A DNA stretch of 27,971 bases from Setaria digitata (lineage: Eukaryota; Nematoda; Chromadorea; Rhabditida; Setariidae), in NCBI GenBank assembly GCA_003640385.1, contig RCAB01000670.1:1-27971 (forward strand). Direction: 5' to 3'. Position 1 is the first letter of the stretch. Every line of letters starts with the position of its first letter. The notes below the pieces were generated by a model. It was not told the DNA's origin and made no database searches. It saw only the letters and a list, made by a program, of their open reading frames with translations. A program made the translations under genes and the position numbers. Shown piece by piece: positions 1-10,800 of this stretch.

Positions 1-418
1 AAAGAATAGATTTCTTTTATTGTTTCTAGGATTACTACCATTAGTATTTTTATACATATAAATAATTAAGCAAAAAATGATGCAAGTTTGGAAAGGTATA
101 CAAACTTCTGCAATTATTTGTTTATCCATATTGCTTGATTTATACACCATGTAGATACTTTTGGCAGGCTTGGAAATGGCAAGCATTGAAGCGCAAAGAT
201 TATGCGATTGATCGCATTCAACCTCATAGCGTTTTATTAATCTTAATTAATATGAATTTTTGATTTAAAATTCTAAAATTCACTATTTGGATATGATTGC
301 AATCTCAATGCAAATTTGCTCATAACAATAATGAATTGATCAATAAATATTAATGACTAATTAGTAATATTTGTAATTGGAAAAAGAAAAAAAAAATTGG
401 ATAAATTGTTTGTCTTAC

Positions 419-1185
419 TGTATATCAGGTCGACTATTAGCAAGGCATTCTGTAGGATCACTGTTTCGAACAGCTAACGTTAAACTGAACAACGATCTAC
501 CAAGTTTATCGGTGTAACGACGTCCTTTTGCAGTTGGCACGGGTTGAGGACACGTAAATGGTTCACGTAAAACGACACTGCTACCTGCTGTTATAGAAAA
601 TGGTTCACCACATGATTGCTTTTCCGCATGCCAACTAAAAAAGAAGGCATACACGGATAAAATGAAAGTTTAATTGGAAAAAAAAGGTTTTTATTTCCAA
701 ACGCAAAAATGCATTTAATTTTATTGTTCAAAGTACAAACTCTCTCTCTCTCTCTCTCTCACTCTCAGAGTTAAACAATCAGCAAGATTGGAAGTACTTC
801 AGAATTAGTCTAGATTAAACTGAAAGTAAAAACAGAGACGATAGTAACAATATGAAGTGAAACAAATTGTACTGCAAGTTTGCTATTGATATTTCACAGC
901 ATAACCGCAAAAGATCTCAATTATCTTTGAATTATTAGAATTCAAAATTTCCTATCCTATTAATGAGTCTCATTTTGGATCTTTAAAAAAAAATTTGTTC
1001 TTGATTGAAATTTGAAACTGATTTGAAATTTCTTACCCGCAATATCGCTGAAATCCAGGTAATGAACGGTAGGATTTAACACATGTACTGCAATCTTTGT
1101 ATCGTGAGCAATCAGTAATAGTCTCGGCATCGGTTATCGGCCATGCCGTATTCAGTACTAATATTAGATAAATAATTTGCAACAT
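419..1185 (-). CDS. Secreted Cys-containing protein, probably class-3 lipase-like N-terminus (partial, first two exons)
   Basis: I read two coding exons on the minus strand, 1185-1037 and 634-419. Exon 1 opens with ATG and encodes a hydrophobic signal peptide (MLQIIYLILVLNTAWPITDA) followed by a Cys-containing stretch (DCSRYKDCSTC, then GFQRYCG). It ends at a good donor (GG|gtaaga). Exon 2 follows a cttttttag acceptor and ends at a gtaaga donor. The join completes a Gly codon and keeps one frame for 121 codons. Exon 2 has further Cys residues, then RYTDKLGRSLFSLTLA and a PTECLAN segment. This order (signal peptide, short Cys-rich region, Y-x-D-x-x-x-R, then a P-x-x-CL motif) resembles the N-terminus of nematode secreted class-3 lipases as I remember them. 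The lipase core with its GHSLGG serine would lie beyond the left edge, so the family call is an inference. A tgtttag just before the ATG could be a spliced-leader acceptor. The gene diverges from the PKS-NRPS gene. Confidence 0.6.
740..766. repeat. (CT)n microsatellite
   Basis: This is about 13 CT/TC units with one interruption (an A near position 761). It lies inside the predicted intron (635-1036) of the minus-strand gene, where it reads as GA repeats. No function is apparent. Confidence 0.9.
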
Positions 1186-1337
1186 ACCTAAACATTTCTA
1201 ATTATCAGTGTAATTCAAAATTTATTCATTAATAGTAGTATTTTCCAATTATCATGATATGATTTATCGCATTTGATAACTGATTCAATCAGCAAATGTT
1301 ATCGGATAATTGATATTGATTGTGATAAAAGACTACA

Positions 1338-1515
1338 ATTTAGTCACTATTAATTAATTCATATATGCCACATTTTCGACATTTTAGTGAAAATTTTAGC
1401 TGTTACCTAATGATATTAATTATTAATTATAAAATAATATTAATTATTAGTTAACAGCTAAAATAATTAATATTAATTGTGGTAAAAAAAATCTAACATT
1501 AACAGTGACTAATTC
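1338..1515. repeat. Imperfect inverted repeat (foldback, MITE-like)
   Basis: The best-matched arms are attttagctgtta at 1393-1405 and its complement taacagctaaaat at 1452-1464. Between them lies an almost self-complementary AT-rich core made of attaatatt-type words. Outer arms also pair: tagtcac near 1341-1347 with gtgacta near 1505-1511. The total is about 175 bp able to fold into one long hairpin. It could be a small non-autonomous DNA element or simply an AT-rich palindrome. I did not identify flanking target-site duplications. Confidence 0.5.
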
Positions 1516-2205
1516 GTAACACTTACTTCATGCTACTTATTCATTAGCCTTAATTATTTAGTCTGAAAATGTGATAAGTTGATTTCAGGGATGGAATATT
1601 TTCGGAAGTAAAGGAAAAAAAAAGTTTTCATTGTCGCGTAGGCAAAGTTATCAACTTTCTTAGCAGATACCTGCACTTTTATTTCTTTTCGTTTGGATCC
1701 CTTATTTTCTTCTACTTCTTTTTTATTTATTTATTTTTCAATTCCATTCCTTTTTAAGGACTTTTATTAAAAAGTTCTGTCACTAAAATGGATCTACTTA
1801 AATTTCTTATAAACAGTTTTTACATCGATAATAATCTCTTTAAGACTTGCAAAAAAATAGAAATCAGTGAATAAGATTTCTAAACCTCTATCAATAATTC
1901 AGCTAACTCGAACTTAATTCACTGATTTGAAATGATCATTATCGATCTGGGATTTCCATCAAAATTCACATTTCCTTTCTACAACTCATTTCATTTACTA
2001 CCAATCAAAGAAGAAAAGACAATTTATGGCAGCCAATTAACAACAATTTAAGGCAGTCAATTAGCAATAATTGATGCACAAAACGACTGAATTATTCTAA
2101 TCTAACGACTAAATTCGCAGTATTTCATGAAAATCAAATGTGATCTGCACAATCACTGATCAAAAAATATCTAGGAAAAGTTACCGTTATAGAAATAAGA
2201 AAAAG

Positions 2206-2226
2206 TTTTTTTTTTTTTTTTTTTTT
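2206..2226. repeat. Poly-T tract (21 nt)
   Basis: This is an uninterrupted T run in the intergenic region. Similar homopolymers occur at 4522-4543 (T) and about 4293-4312 (A). They are common in AT-rich nematode DNA and their exact lengths may be sequencing-dependent. Confidence 0.9.
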
Positions 2227-2731
2227 GTAAGAAGTTATTTTGATATAAATATATACTGATGACTCTTTTTTTTCAATACAAATGCAATCGATAATCTAAG
2301 GAATGATCGAACTGGTTTTAATGAATTTGTGAAACTATCAAATAATAATTATTGTATCAGAAATTACAGTGATATCCTTGCCAGTTGCACTAACTGATGA
2401 TGATTAGTCAATTGATTTAAGACATTAAATATTAGAATATTATCATAATTTATGATTTACTAAATATATCACCAAGGCTGTTATTAAATACTTTTCTTAT
2501 GACGTCTCTTTTTAAAATGAGAAAAAGAAATGCAAAAAGAGAAAGAAAAATTGAAAAAAACCGAAAAGAATTTATGCGATAAACAATCGCGTTCTAGTCA
2601 TTGTTATATGCAAATGATTACATACAAATATTCAAAATCAAAAAAAAAAAATTAAATTTGAAAAAATGGAATTTTTTGATAAAAAAATACAAATCAATTG
2701 AATGGATATATATGTACATTCACTGATCAAA

Positions 2732-2840
2732 AAATATATATATATAAATTTATATATAATGATAATATAATTTTATGGATATATATATATATCCATCAAT
2801 TTATATATATATCTATAAAATAATATTTGATATATAATAA
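2732..2840. repeat. TA-rich low-complexity block with a perfect 22-bp palindrome
   Basis: There are several short (TA)n runs. At 2775-2796, atggat and atccat flank a pure AT dinucleotide run, giving a perfect palindrome of 22 bp. It is probably slippage-generated. Confidence 0.75.
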
Positions 2841-2860
2841 TTAGAATTTGTTATTTTTAG

Positions 2861-3042
2861 TGGCAGAAATGCGTGAAGGTCAACTGATTGGCAAAACGTT
2901 CAAATAAATAATGTTCATTCAATTGGTATTTATTCCTTTTTAGGTCATCACAACAACCATACCGTTAAATTCATCGACATACTTACGATATGTGCAAAAT
3001 GTTGATGACATCAATGTTGACAACGATGATGTAACAGTTTGA
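2861..3042 (+). other. Candidate small coding exons (weak)
   Basis: A strong acceptor (tattccttttta then g, ending 2943) precedes a 32-codon open frame, 2944-3042, that begins VITTTIPLNSSTYLRYVQNV, is Asp/Asn-rich at the end, and stops with TGA. Upstream, another acceptor (gttatttttag, ending 2860) precedes an 18-nt segment (WQKCVK) that can leave at AAG|gtcaac and join in phase 0. No family is recognised and no start exon was found. This could be the tail of a small gene or chance. It is recorded because both splice sites and the phase agree. Confidence 0.18.
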
Positions 3043-4856
3043 TCAGAAAAAAAAAAAAAAATTCTTGCATATTTGATATATTTATCATTGAAATTTCTAT
3101 TGACTGATAATACGATCAATTGATTTTATTGATTAATACAAATTTTTAAGAGAAATTCATTTCGTTCTTCAGACAGTTGCGAAATTACGTAGAATAACGT
3201 AAAAGGAAGCAAGCATTAAGAAGTTCAAGCAAATGATGACTTAATCAAAATGGATCAAGCAAACGTATTATTTTGTTTCGGGATTAATACAGCTATGGGA
3301 ATGATTATACTTATCACAAATGTAATTCCTTATGATTCTGACTTTTGATTATTAGTTAAAATGATAATAATCCAGCCATTATTATTTTTTAATTTGTCGG
3401 TGCGAAATTTTTCATCAATATTAAAAATCTTACATCATTGATTGTCAGTATAGCTAATAATAAAAATAATTTTAAAAAAATAAAAAAAATCAAAAAGAGC
3501 AATTAATTTGTCGTTGTACTAATCAATTAGTGTTTCTTTTTCTTCACACTGCTTGCAGCTTCCTAGACAATTTAGTATATATAAGCAAATGATTAGAGGA
3601 AAAATTTATAAATGGAAAGTGGAAGAAATTTTGGTTAATTTCATTTTAAATTGATTTTCTAATTTATCTTGGGATCATTTTCGGTTCATTCAGGTAAATT
3701 TATTATCAATTAAAATATTTGTTCTTACCAAGAATGATAAATAAAAGTAGAAATGGAAATGTAGCTCTAATTTATAAAAATTGAAAAGAATACCAAATAC
3801 AGGATTCAGATTCTTAAAATGCTCCAAAATTCAAATTTTCTAGCATATATGGCTTGGAAAAAAAACCTTGCCTATGTATAAAATCCAGCACATTCAAAGA
3901 AATCGAAAATTTATGCTAAAATTTGTTCCTTTAGTTGAGAAGCAAACTTTATAAGCTTTCAACAAAAGCTTTCTTTATAGATTCAGTAAGGGAATTAAAA
4001 ATTAAGAAAATATTATGCTCCATCATATCTTTCAGTGCTCTAATTTAGAATGAAAAAAAGAACAATCGCTCTCGTAATATTTTATGGTTTTAAAAATTTT
4101 CGTCTTTACTAGAAAACAAGGATATTTATTTATCAGTTTAAAATTACATTCATTTGTTGTTTATTTGTTTTGAAATATTATTTATAACAAAAAGTTCATT
4201 ATAAATTTTATTTGTTTAAAATTATGCATTAAAGTAGTAGCACTATAAAGAGACGAGAAATTTCACACTTCCTCTCTGTAGTTTTCTTGGTAGAAAAAAA
4301 AAAAAAAAAAAAGAAAAGAAAAAGAAAGAAAAATTGAAGGGAATAAACTTGGATTAAAGGAGTTATGTTAGATTAGCCCGATTGAAGGATAATTGCTTCA
4401 AATTTTAGTCCTTGCGAGAAGATATTTATTACTGCTAATAGAAATATTCTCAATATTTCAAATATTTATACTTTCACATTTTCAAATATTGGCAGTCTTG
4501 TTGTTGGTCCAATTTTCTTTCTTTTTTTTTTTTTTTTTTTTTTAAATGTGACTTATTTCAATTAGCAATTTCATTCTTGAACGACTATACAGTAAAGTTT
4601 GAATTCTAAGATTTATAGGATAAATTGTTTTTTTTTATTATCCAATTATCAATTAAAAAGTAATCAACACTCGATGCCGGATACTTTCTTCATATGCTTA
4701 CTTCATTATGTTCATAATGTAATTTTATTTTTAAAAAAAAATCTCAATATTTGATAGCGATCTTTTTCTCCATAACTCTCTTTCTAACATCTCTTCAAAA
4801 CTCCTCTGTATCTCACTTTGATTTTTCTTATGCATTTCATTCTTGATCTTCAAATC

Positions 4857-4867
4857 TTCAGGATATG
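4857..4867 (+). other. Splice acceptor (cis or spliced-leader trans-splice) and start codon of the PKS-NRPS gene
   Basis: The sequence ttcag ends at 4861, then GAT and the ATG at 4865. An in-frame TGA at 4844-4846 closes the frame upstream. A nematode-type acceptor three bases before the first ATG fits either SL1-type trans-splicing or a non-coding 5' exon. If an upstream coding exon exists, its frame would enter here. A later ATG (residue 92, nt 5138) is an alternative start, since residues 1-95 are charged, low-complexity and match no domain. Confidence 0.5.
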
Positions 4868-7800
4868 GCCAATGCTGACAGTAGAACTGGCATTTTTGGC
4901 ATTCTTGACAAGTGGAGCAATCATTGTAAGATTTTAACGAAGCAACTTGAAGATCGAGAAATGGATGAAAATCAGTCACGTTATAAATGGAATAGTGAAT
5001 TGGAAAAATTGAACAGCAAAAGAAGTGAGCAGGATTATGAAGAAAATGGTAGAATGGATGAGGAAAGAAGTGTGGTACTGAATATTGAAGATGAAACTTT
5101 TAGAAATGAAAAATCCGATAACACTAAAGGATTAGCAATGAACAAATTTCAATATCCGGCGCTTGTCATTAATATCAGAAGAAAATGCGCACTGATAAAG
5201 TCATTCTCGCAACTATCAGTTATCTTTCAAGATTATCTTTCTCAGTGCTGTAATGCATTCCATAAATGTTCCAACAATTATCCTCAAACAGAAACATTGG
5301 AGCACTGTGCTGCTGTAACATACGCCATCGTCAGATTACTATTTCATATTGGCTACAATCCTGAAACAGTAGCAGTTTCTGGACTTGATACATTAATAAT
5401 GCTCGCTGCCAAAAATGCGATAAAACTCGAAGAAGCATGTTTTGCATGGAAAAGTGCTGCATCATTGATGCAAAATAATAATCACGATTTGATAATTGCT
5501 ACACGAATCACAGAGATGCTGATGCAATTAGATATCAATTTCCAGAATGCAGCCTCACTAATTAATGTTCATCAACTGACACTATCGGATGTAGAATCTC
5601 TTACAGTAGCAATTCTCACTAATGATGAGCAAAATCAACATTTTCTAAAGAGTACGATGGAAAATTATGTAGTATTTGGTACCATAAATGATTCATCAGC
5701 GAAGCATATTGAGAAATTTGATGATTTCGTAACTTTTATTGCTGCTCAAAAAGGTTGCAAATTTCCTGAAACACTGCGATTTTTCAATCAAAAAAAGCAA
5801 GAAAGTCAATTTAATCAATCAGAAAAAAGTCTAAAGCAGAATATTTCAGAAATTTTTAGCGTGCATTTAAGTTTGAAACAAAACAAATACTTATTTAATC
5901 ATTTGGTACATAACTACAACATTCTATCAGCTGCTACACTACTTACAGAAGTCCATAGTTCACTTTCAAAAAAAGTAACTGTCTTGGATAATGTAACATT
6001 TCTGTCTCCTGTTATTTTCACACCTGAAAATGAAATTATTAATTTAAAAATTGAAATATCAACTGATCTATGCAGCATTATATCGGCCGCTTACCAGTGT
6101 GTGACTTTTCGACTTGGTGGATCACACTTCAGAGCGTATTCCGAAACCGGAAATATTTTGCATGAAATTAATGGAGTTCCAAATGTGTTAATCGAAAATG
6201 ATAATACAAATTTAGTTAGTGAAGAAGAATTTTACACTGAAATGGAGCAATATCATTATCAGTATCGAGGTGAATTTCGTTCTGTTCGCAAATTAATGAT
6301 ACAAAATGATATTAGTATCGTAGAACTTAAAGCTGCTAATCGTCTTGATACTCTCATTGATGGAGCTATGCAAGCAATTGTTTTCTGTTCAATTCAGCAA
6401 TATGGTACCAAATCGGTAACACTGGTACCATTTCATATTCAAAAAATGGAAATTGTTAACATAGTAGAAGAAGCAAATCCGATAATGAGATATGATAATG
6501 CTGCAATATCAGCAATTATTGGTACTCAACAGTTGCAAAATGGTCAACTTTTAGGCTCATTTGAACTCCAGACAGATCAAGTTTTTGTCGCAGCATATGG
6601 GATAAGTTTTCATCCGATAACAATTAACAGCTTTTCAAAATCATTGGAAAACGAAGTGTCAACATCATCGATTAATCTTAGTCAGCCGAATTATCCATTT
6701 ACCGAATTGCCAATAAAATCGAAAATGGAAAAATCTGCAGGAAAAGAGGGATTTTCACAGGATGTGTTAGGAATAGCCCGGAATTTTACCAGCGGTAAAA
6801 GATCCGTTTGCATTAAATCAGTTGCATGTCGTTTACCTAAAACTGTCCATGATCTTGCTGAGTTTTGGGATGCTCTTAAAACTGGCCAAATAATGGCAAG
6901 TAAAATTCCGTGCTCAAGAATAAATGGACGAGATAATTTAGCTTGTGGACAATATGGCTATCCAATTAAATGTGCCAATTTTTTGTCCACCGATATCAGT
7001 CATTTTGATGCTGCATTTTTTGGCATTTCACGAAGTGAAGCTGAAAAAATCGATCCACAACAACGAATTCTTTTGGAATGTGTCTATGAATGTATGGAAA
7101 ATGCTGGACTAACCTCATTGCATGATACCGGATTTTTCGTCGGTTTCATGTCAAATGAATATCCGGATATTGTTCAGTCTCGAGATGCCATTTCAATGCT
7201 TGGCTCAAGTGCTAGCATTGTTAGTGGACGATTGAATTATTTGTTTGGAAGTATGGGACCAGCGATAACAATTGATACTGCATGCAGTTCAAGTTTGATT
7301 GCACTGCAAACGGCAATGCATGCATTAATAGAGGGAAATTGCACAACAGCTATTGTTGCAGGAGTTAATTTGATTCTAACAGAACAAAGTATCGGTCAAC
7401 GAGCAAATGGTAATTTGTTGGCCGATGACGGAATGTGTCGAAGTTTTGACGAGCGTTCTAGCGGATACGGAAGGGCTGACGGATGCGTAACGCTTCTTTT
7501 AAGCATCAATGATGATAAGTCAGCACTGCTGGAGAATGACAATTATCTTGCAAGTATCATTTCAACTTCTATAGGTCATAATGGACAGAGTATATCACTT
7601 ACGGCACCAAATGGATTAGCTCAAGAGAAATTGCTGAGGGAATGTTTAAAAAAGATCGGAAGTGATAAATTTATCAGTTATTGGGAAGCACATGGTACAG
7701 GTACGATAATTGGTGATGCGATCGAGCTGAAAGCATTGCAGGCTAATTTGCAGCAATCTTTAATTAGCACTGTAAAGACACATTTTGGGCATCCGGAAGC

Positions 7801-10800
7801 TACTGCTGGTAATGCTGGATTAGCAAAAATTTTGGTTCAGTTCAAATACAAATACATTCCGGAACATGGATCATATCAATTTTTGCGAAATTTTCAAGAA
7901 GGAAACGTTTATTTGCCTGTAATTGGTGAAGAGTGGAAAGATTCACTAGCTGGAATAAGTTCATTTGGCATTAGCGGAACAAATGCTATGGCAATATTAC
8001 AGTCAAAAAATTCATTTATTAAATCGTCTCAAAGAAACACAACAAAATGGCATACTTACATTTGTCCCATATCAGCTAAGAGTAAGAATTCATTGAATAG
8101 ATTGGTGATAATCTATCAAACAATGCTCAAGAATACATTCCAAAGAACGGAAAATATTTGCGCGGTAGCAGCACTTCATCGGAATCATATGCAATATCGA
8201 AGTATTATTTTTTTGCAAAAAGGGAAAATAGTTGAAGGACGATTGTTTCATGATAGGTTGCAACATAATGGAGTAATTGGTTTGGAATTATTTGGTGATT
8301 TATATCTACCTGCTATTTCTTGCTTTTACTCTACTTTTCCCAAATTTAGGGTAAAATTCAACAGCTATTTTCACTTAATGAGAAATTTTGCAAAGCAGCA
8401 AATTTCTATGAAATATCAAAGAATTCGAAATATTATTATTCTGGCAGGTCAGCTAGCATTGATTGCATTTCTATTTGACGCAGGCATCAAAATTGCTATC
8501 ATTTATCCTAATGACAAATTATCAATGATTGCTGCTCACTTAATTACAGGTAAATTAAAATTTACCAACTTTGACAACGTGAAAATACCAATAGTCTACT
8601 CAAACATACAAATTTTTAGCCAGAAAATTACAAGAACTAATGATTGCGGTAAACTAAATTGCCAGTGGTACAGGTTTTGCACAACTAGAGGTCAGAAAAT
8701 GTTTGAATACGAACTGTTGGTAATGATTGCAAAATCTTATCTACAAGGTGATACTGTTGACTGGACCTATTTGTACTCATTACCTTCTTGTCCAATTACG
8801 CTTCCCAATTATCAGTTCGAACGTGAATCATTCTGGATTACGACAAAGCTACCAATAACCGACCACTGGCTTATTGGTAGATTAATGAAAGCAGAAGAAA
8901 ATGAATGGATTTTCATAAATCAGATTAGTCGAATAACAACTCCAAAATTGATGCTCTTTAAGTACAATGGACAAATTCGCTTCTCTTTCGGCATCTGTTG
9001 TGAGGCAATCATAGAAGCACTCCAGCTTATCTTTCCAAATGCCACCGATACAAAATATGGGAATTATTTTTTCAAAGATATAACTATAGTGAAATATCTT
9101 TTGCAAGAAAATGATTGGATAAAAACAACGATTAAAAAGTATACGGACGTGAGATACAGCGTACGAATGACTTGCGCTTCAGATGTCATTTTCAGTACCA
9201 ATATCATGCTTAGTATGCACGCAACTCTTATGAAGACGTTAGATGTAGCGCAAATTGGAAAGCCTATAGGAAAACCAAATTTCTACGAAATTCTTAAAGA
9301 TAAAGGAATACAATACGAGACAACCTATCAAACGGTTACTTCTGCTTCTTCCGATGAAAAAAACTTCGTAGCAAAATATTGCTGCCATACTTATCTTGTT
9401 GTAGAAACATTAATGCAAGTGGCTTACTATCACGGTCTTTTAAATCCTCATGATATTTATGATAAGAAGAAATTCACTATCAAAAATCTATATTTTTGCA
9501 AAATTTTATCCCATTCAATATATGTGAGGTTGGAAAATTCCAAAATTGTTGCATACAACGAGAATGGCAATGGGATGATTAGCGTACGTTTTAAAAAGAT
9601 ATATTCTAAAATAAAAATACCTAATGAAACAAAATATCGGAAAAGTACGACCGAATTTAAGCCTATTCAAGTGAACTATTCACCTATTATTTATCAAAAT
9701 TATGTCGATAAAGTAAAACATGCAGTGGAGGATATCCGTAAAGATAGTATTCCACTCAGGAAAGAACAATTATCAGTATCATTCACTGAACTTGGTCTTG
9801 ATTCGTTGGCAATTACTGATTTAGCCAATCGTTTGAATACTATTTATTTTCCGACCATACAAATTGGTACAGTGGATCTCTTCAATTATTCCAATGTTTA
9901 TTCATTAACTGATGCAATTTGCGCCCAAAAATTCCAATCAATCAGTACTAACTGTGGTGATGAAGACAATTCTCACATGATGGATTCTTTTAAACAGCCT
10001 TCTGATATTTCGACTTTAAGGAATTCGAGAAATGAGAACAACCAAAACAAAGATAAGCATTCGATATTTCCGATGCGCAACAATGAAAATTATGCTTATG
10101 AACAAGTTTTCGTTAAGGAGCATTCAAAAAACTGTGATATTATTTTCACTATCACAGATAAGGAACACAGATCAGATAATGAACTGTCAATCATTGTAAA
10201 TAAGAGGGTAACATCAACATCCAAGGTTCAGGATGACTCTAGAATGATGCTGCTCTGGAACATCAGAAAGAAGCCTGAAAATTTCAAAAATTATTTTTCA
10301 TCAAATTTAAATGATCATAAAGTAGCTATGATCAGATTTGAATTAACTGGCAACTTTTCATTGCGATATCTTTCGCAAATTTTACTTCATTTGATCGAAG
10401 TGATCACTAAGTCACAAATTACATGGATATTTTCCAGTAAGCCTGGATTTGGTAAAGCCAATGCATTTGCATTGGGATTTGCTAAAAGTTTATCAGCTGA
10501 GTTCTATCCAAAAGTTCAATACCAATGGAATTTTGTGTTGAAAAAAATTTCAAATTTGAAAAAATACCTGAACGAATCATTTTTGCATGAAAAGAATGAA
10601 AAATCAGAAGAGCGTTGGCTTATCACTGGTGGTTTAGGAGGAATTGGTTGGCAGATGGCTAAATTTATCGTGTATAATCGAAATGTAACACATCTGATTC
10701 TGCTTGGTAGACGGGAACCAACTGAAGAGCAAATAAACGAAATGGATCAAATGCGTGATAATACTGATGTTGACGTACGATCTGTTTCGGTTGACTTAAC

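Larger units (their letters stand above)
1186..4861. other. Intergenic / 5' flanking region, largely non-coding
   Basis: This is about 3.7 kb between the two divergent genes. It is very AT-rich, with no open frame that looks like a conserved protein on either strand. It contains a foldback repeat (about 1338-1515), T runs at 2206-2226 and 4522-4543, an A run near 4293-4312, a TA-rich block near 2732-2840, and a weak candidate pair of exons at 2861-3042. It should hold the promoter of the PKS-NRPS gene and possibly a 5' UTR exon. No specific promoter element could be recognised. Confidence 0.7.

Noticed and set aside
3250..3348. 32-codon plus-strand ORF starting MDQANVLFCFGINTAMG.
   Set aside because: It is short, with no clear splice partners or known family. 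Open frames of this size are expected by chance in 3.7 kb.
3559..3692. Possible 5' UTR exon of the PKS gene (acceptor cttgcag at 3558, donor TTCAG|gtaaat at 3692).
   Set aside because: The splice sites are acceptable, but nothing else supports transcription, and a trans-splice at 4861 explains the start equally well.
4731..4979. Minus-strand open frame with a striking Cys run (DCSTCQECQKCQFYCQHW) and a charged tail, overlapping the first 115 nt of the PKS-NRPS gene.
   Set aside because: It has no plausible acceptor or start context upstream on that strand and lies opposite the PKS start and a pyrimidine-rich stretch, which by itself yields Lys/Glu/Arg codons. An AATAAA-like sequence after its stop is expected in such AT-rich DNA. 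Kept only as a remote alternative.
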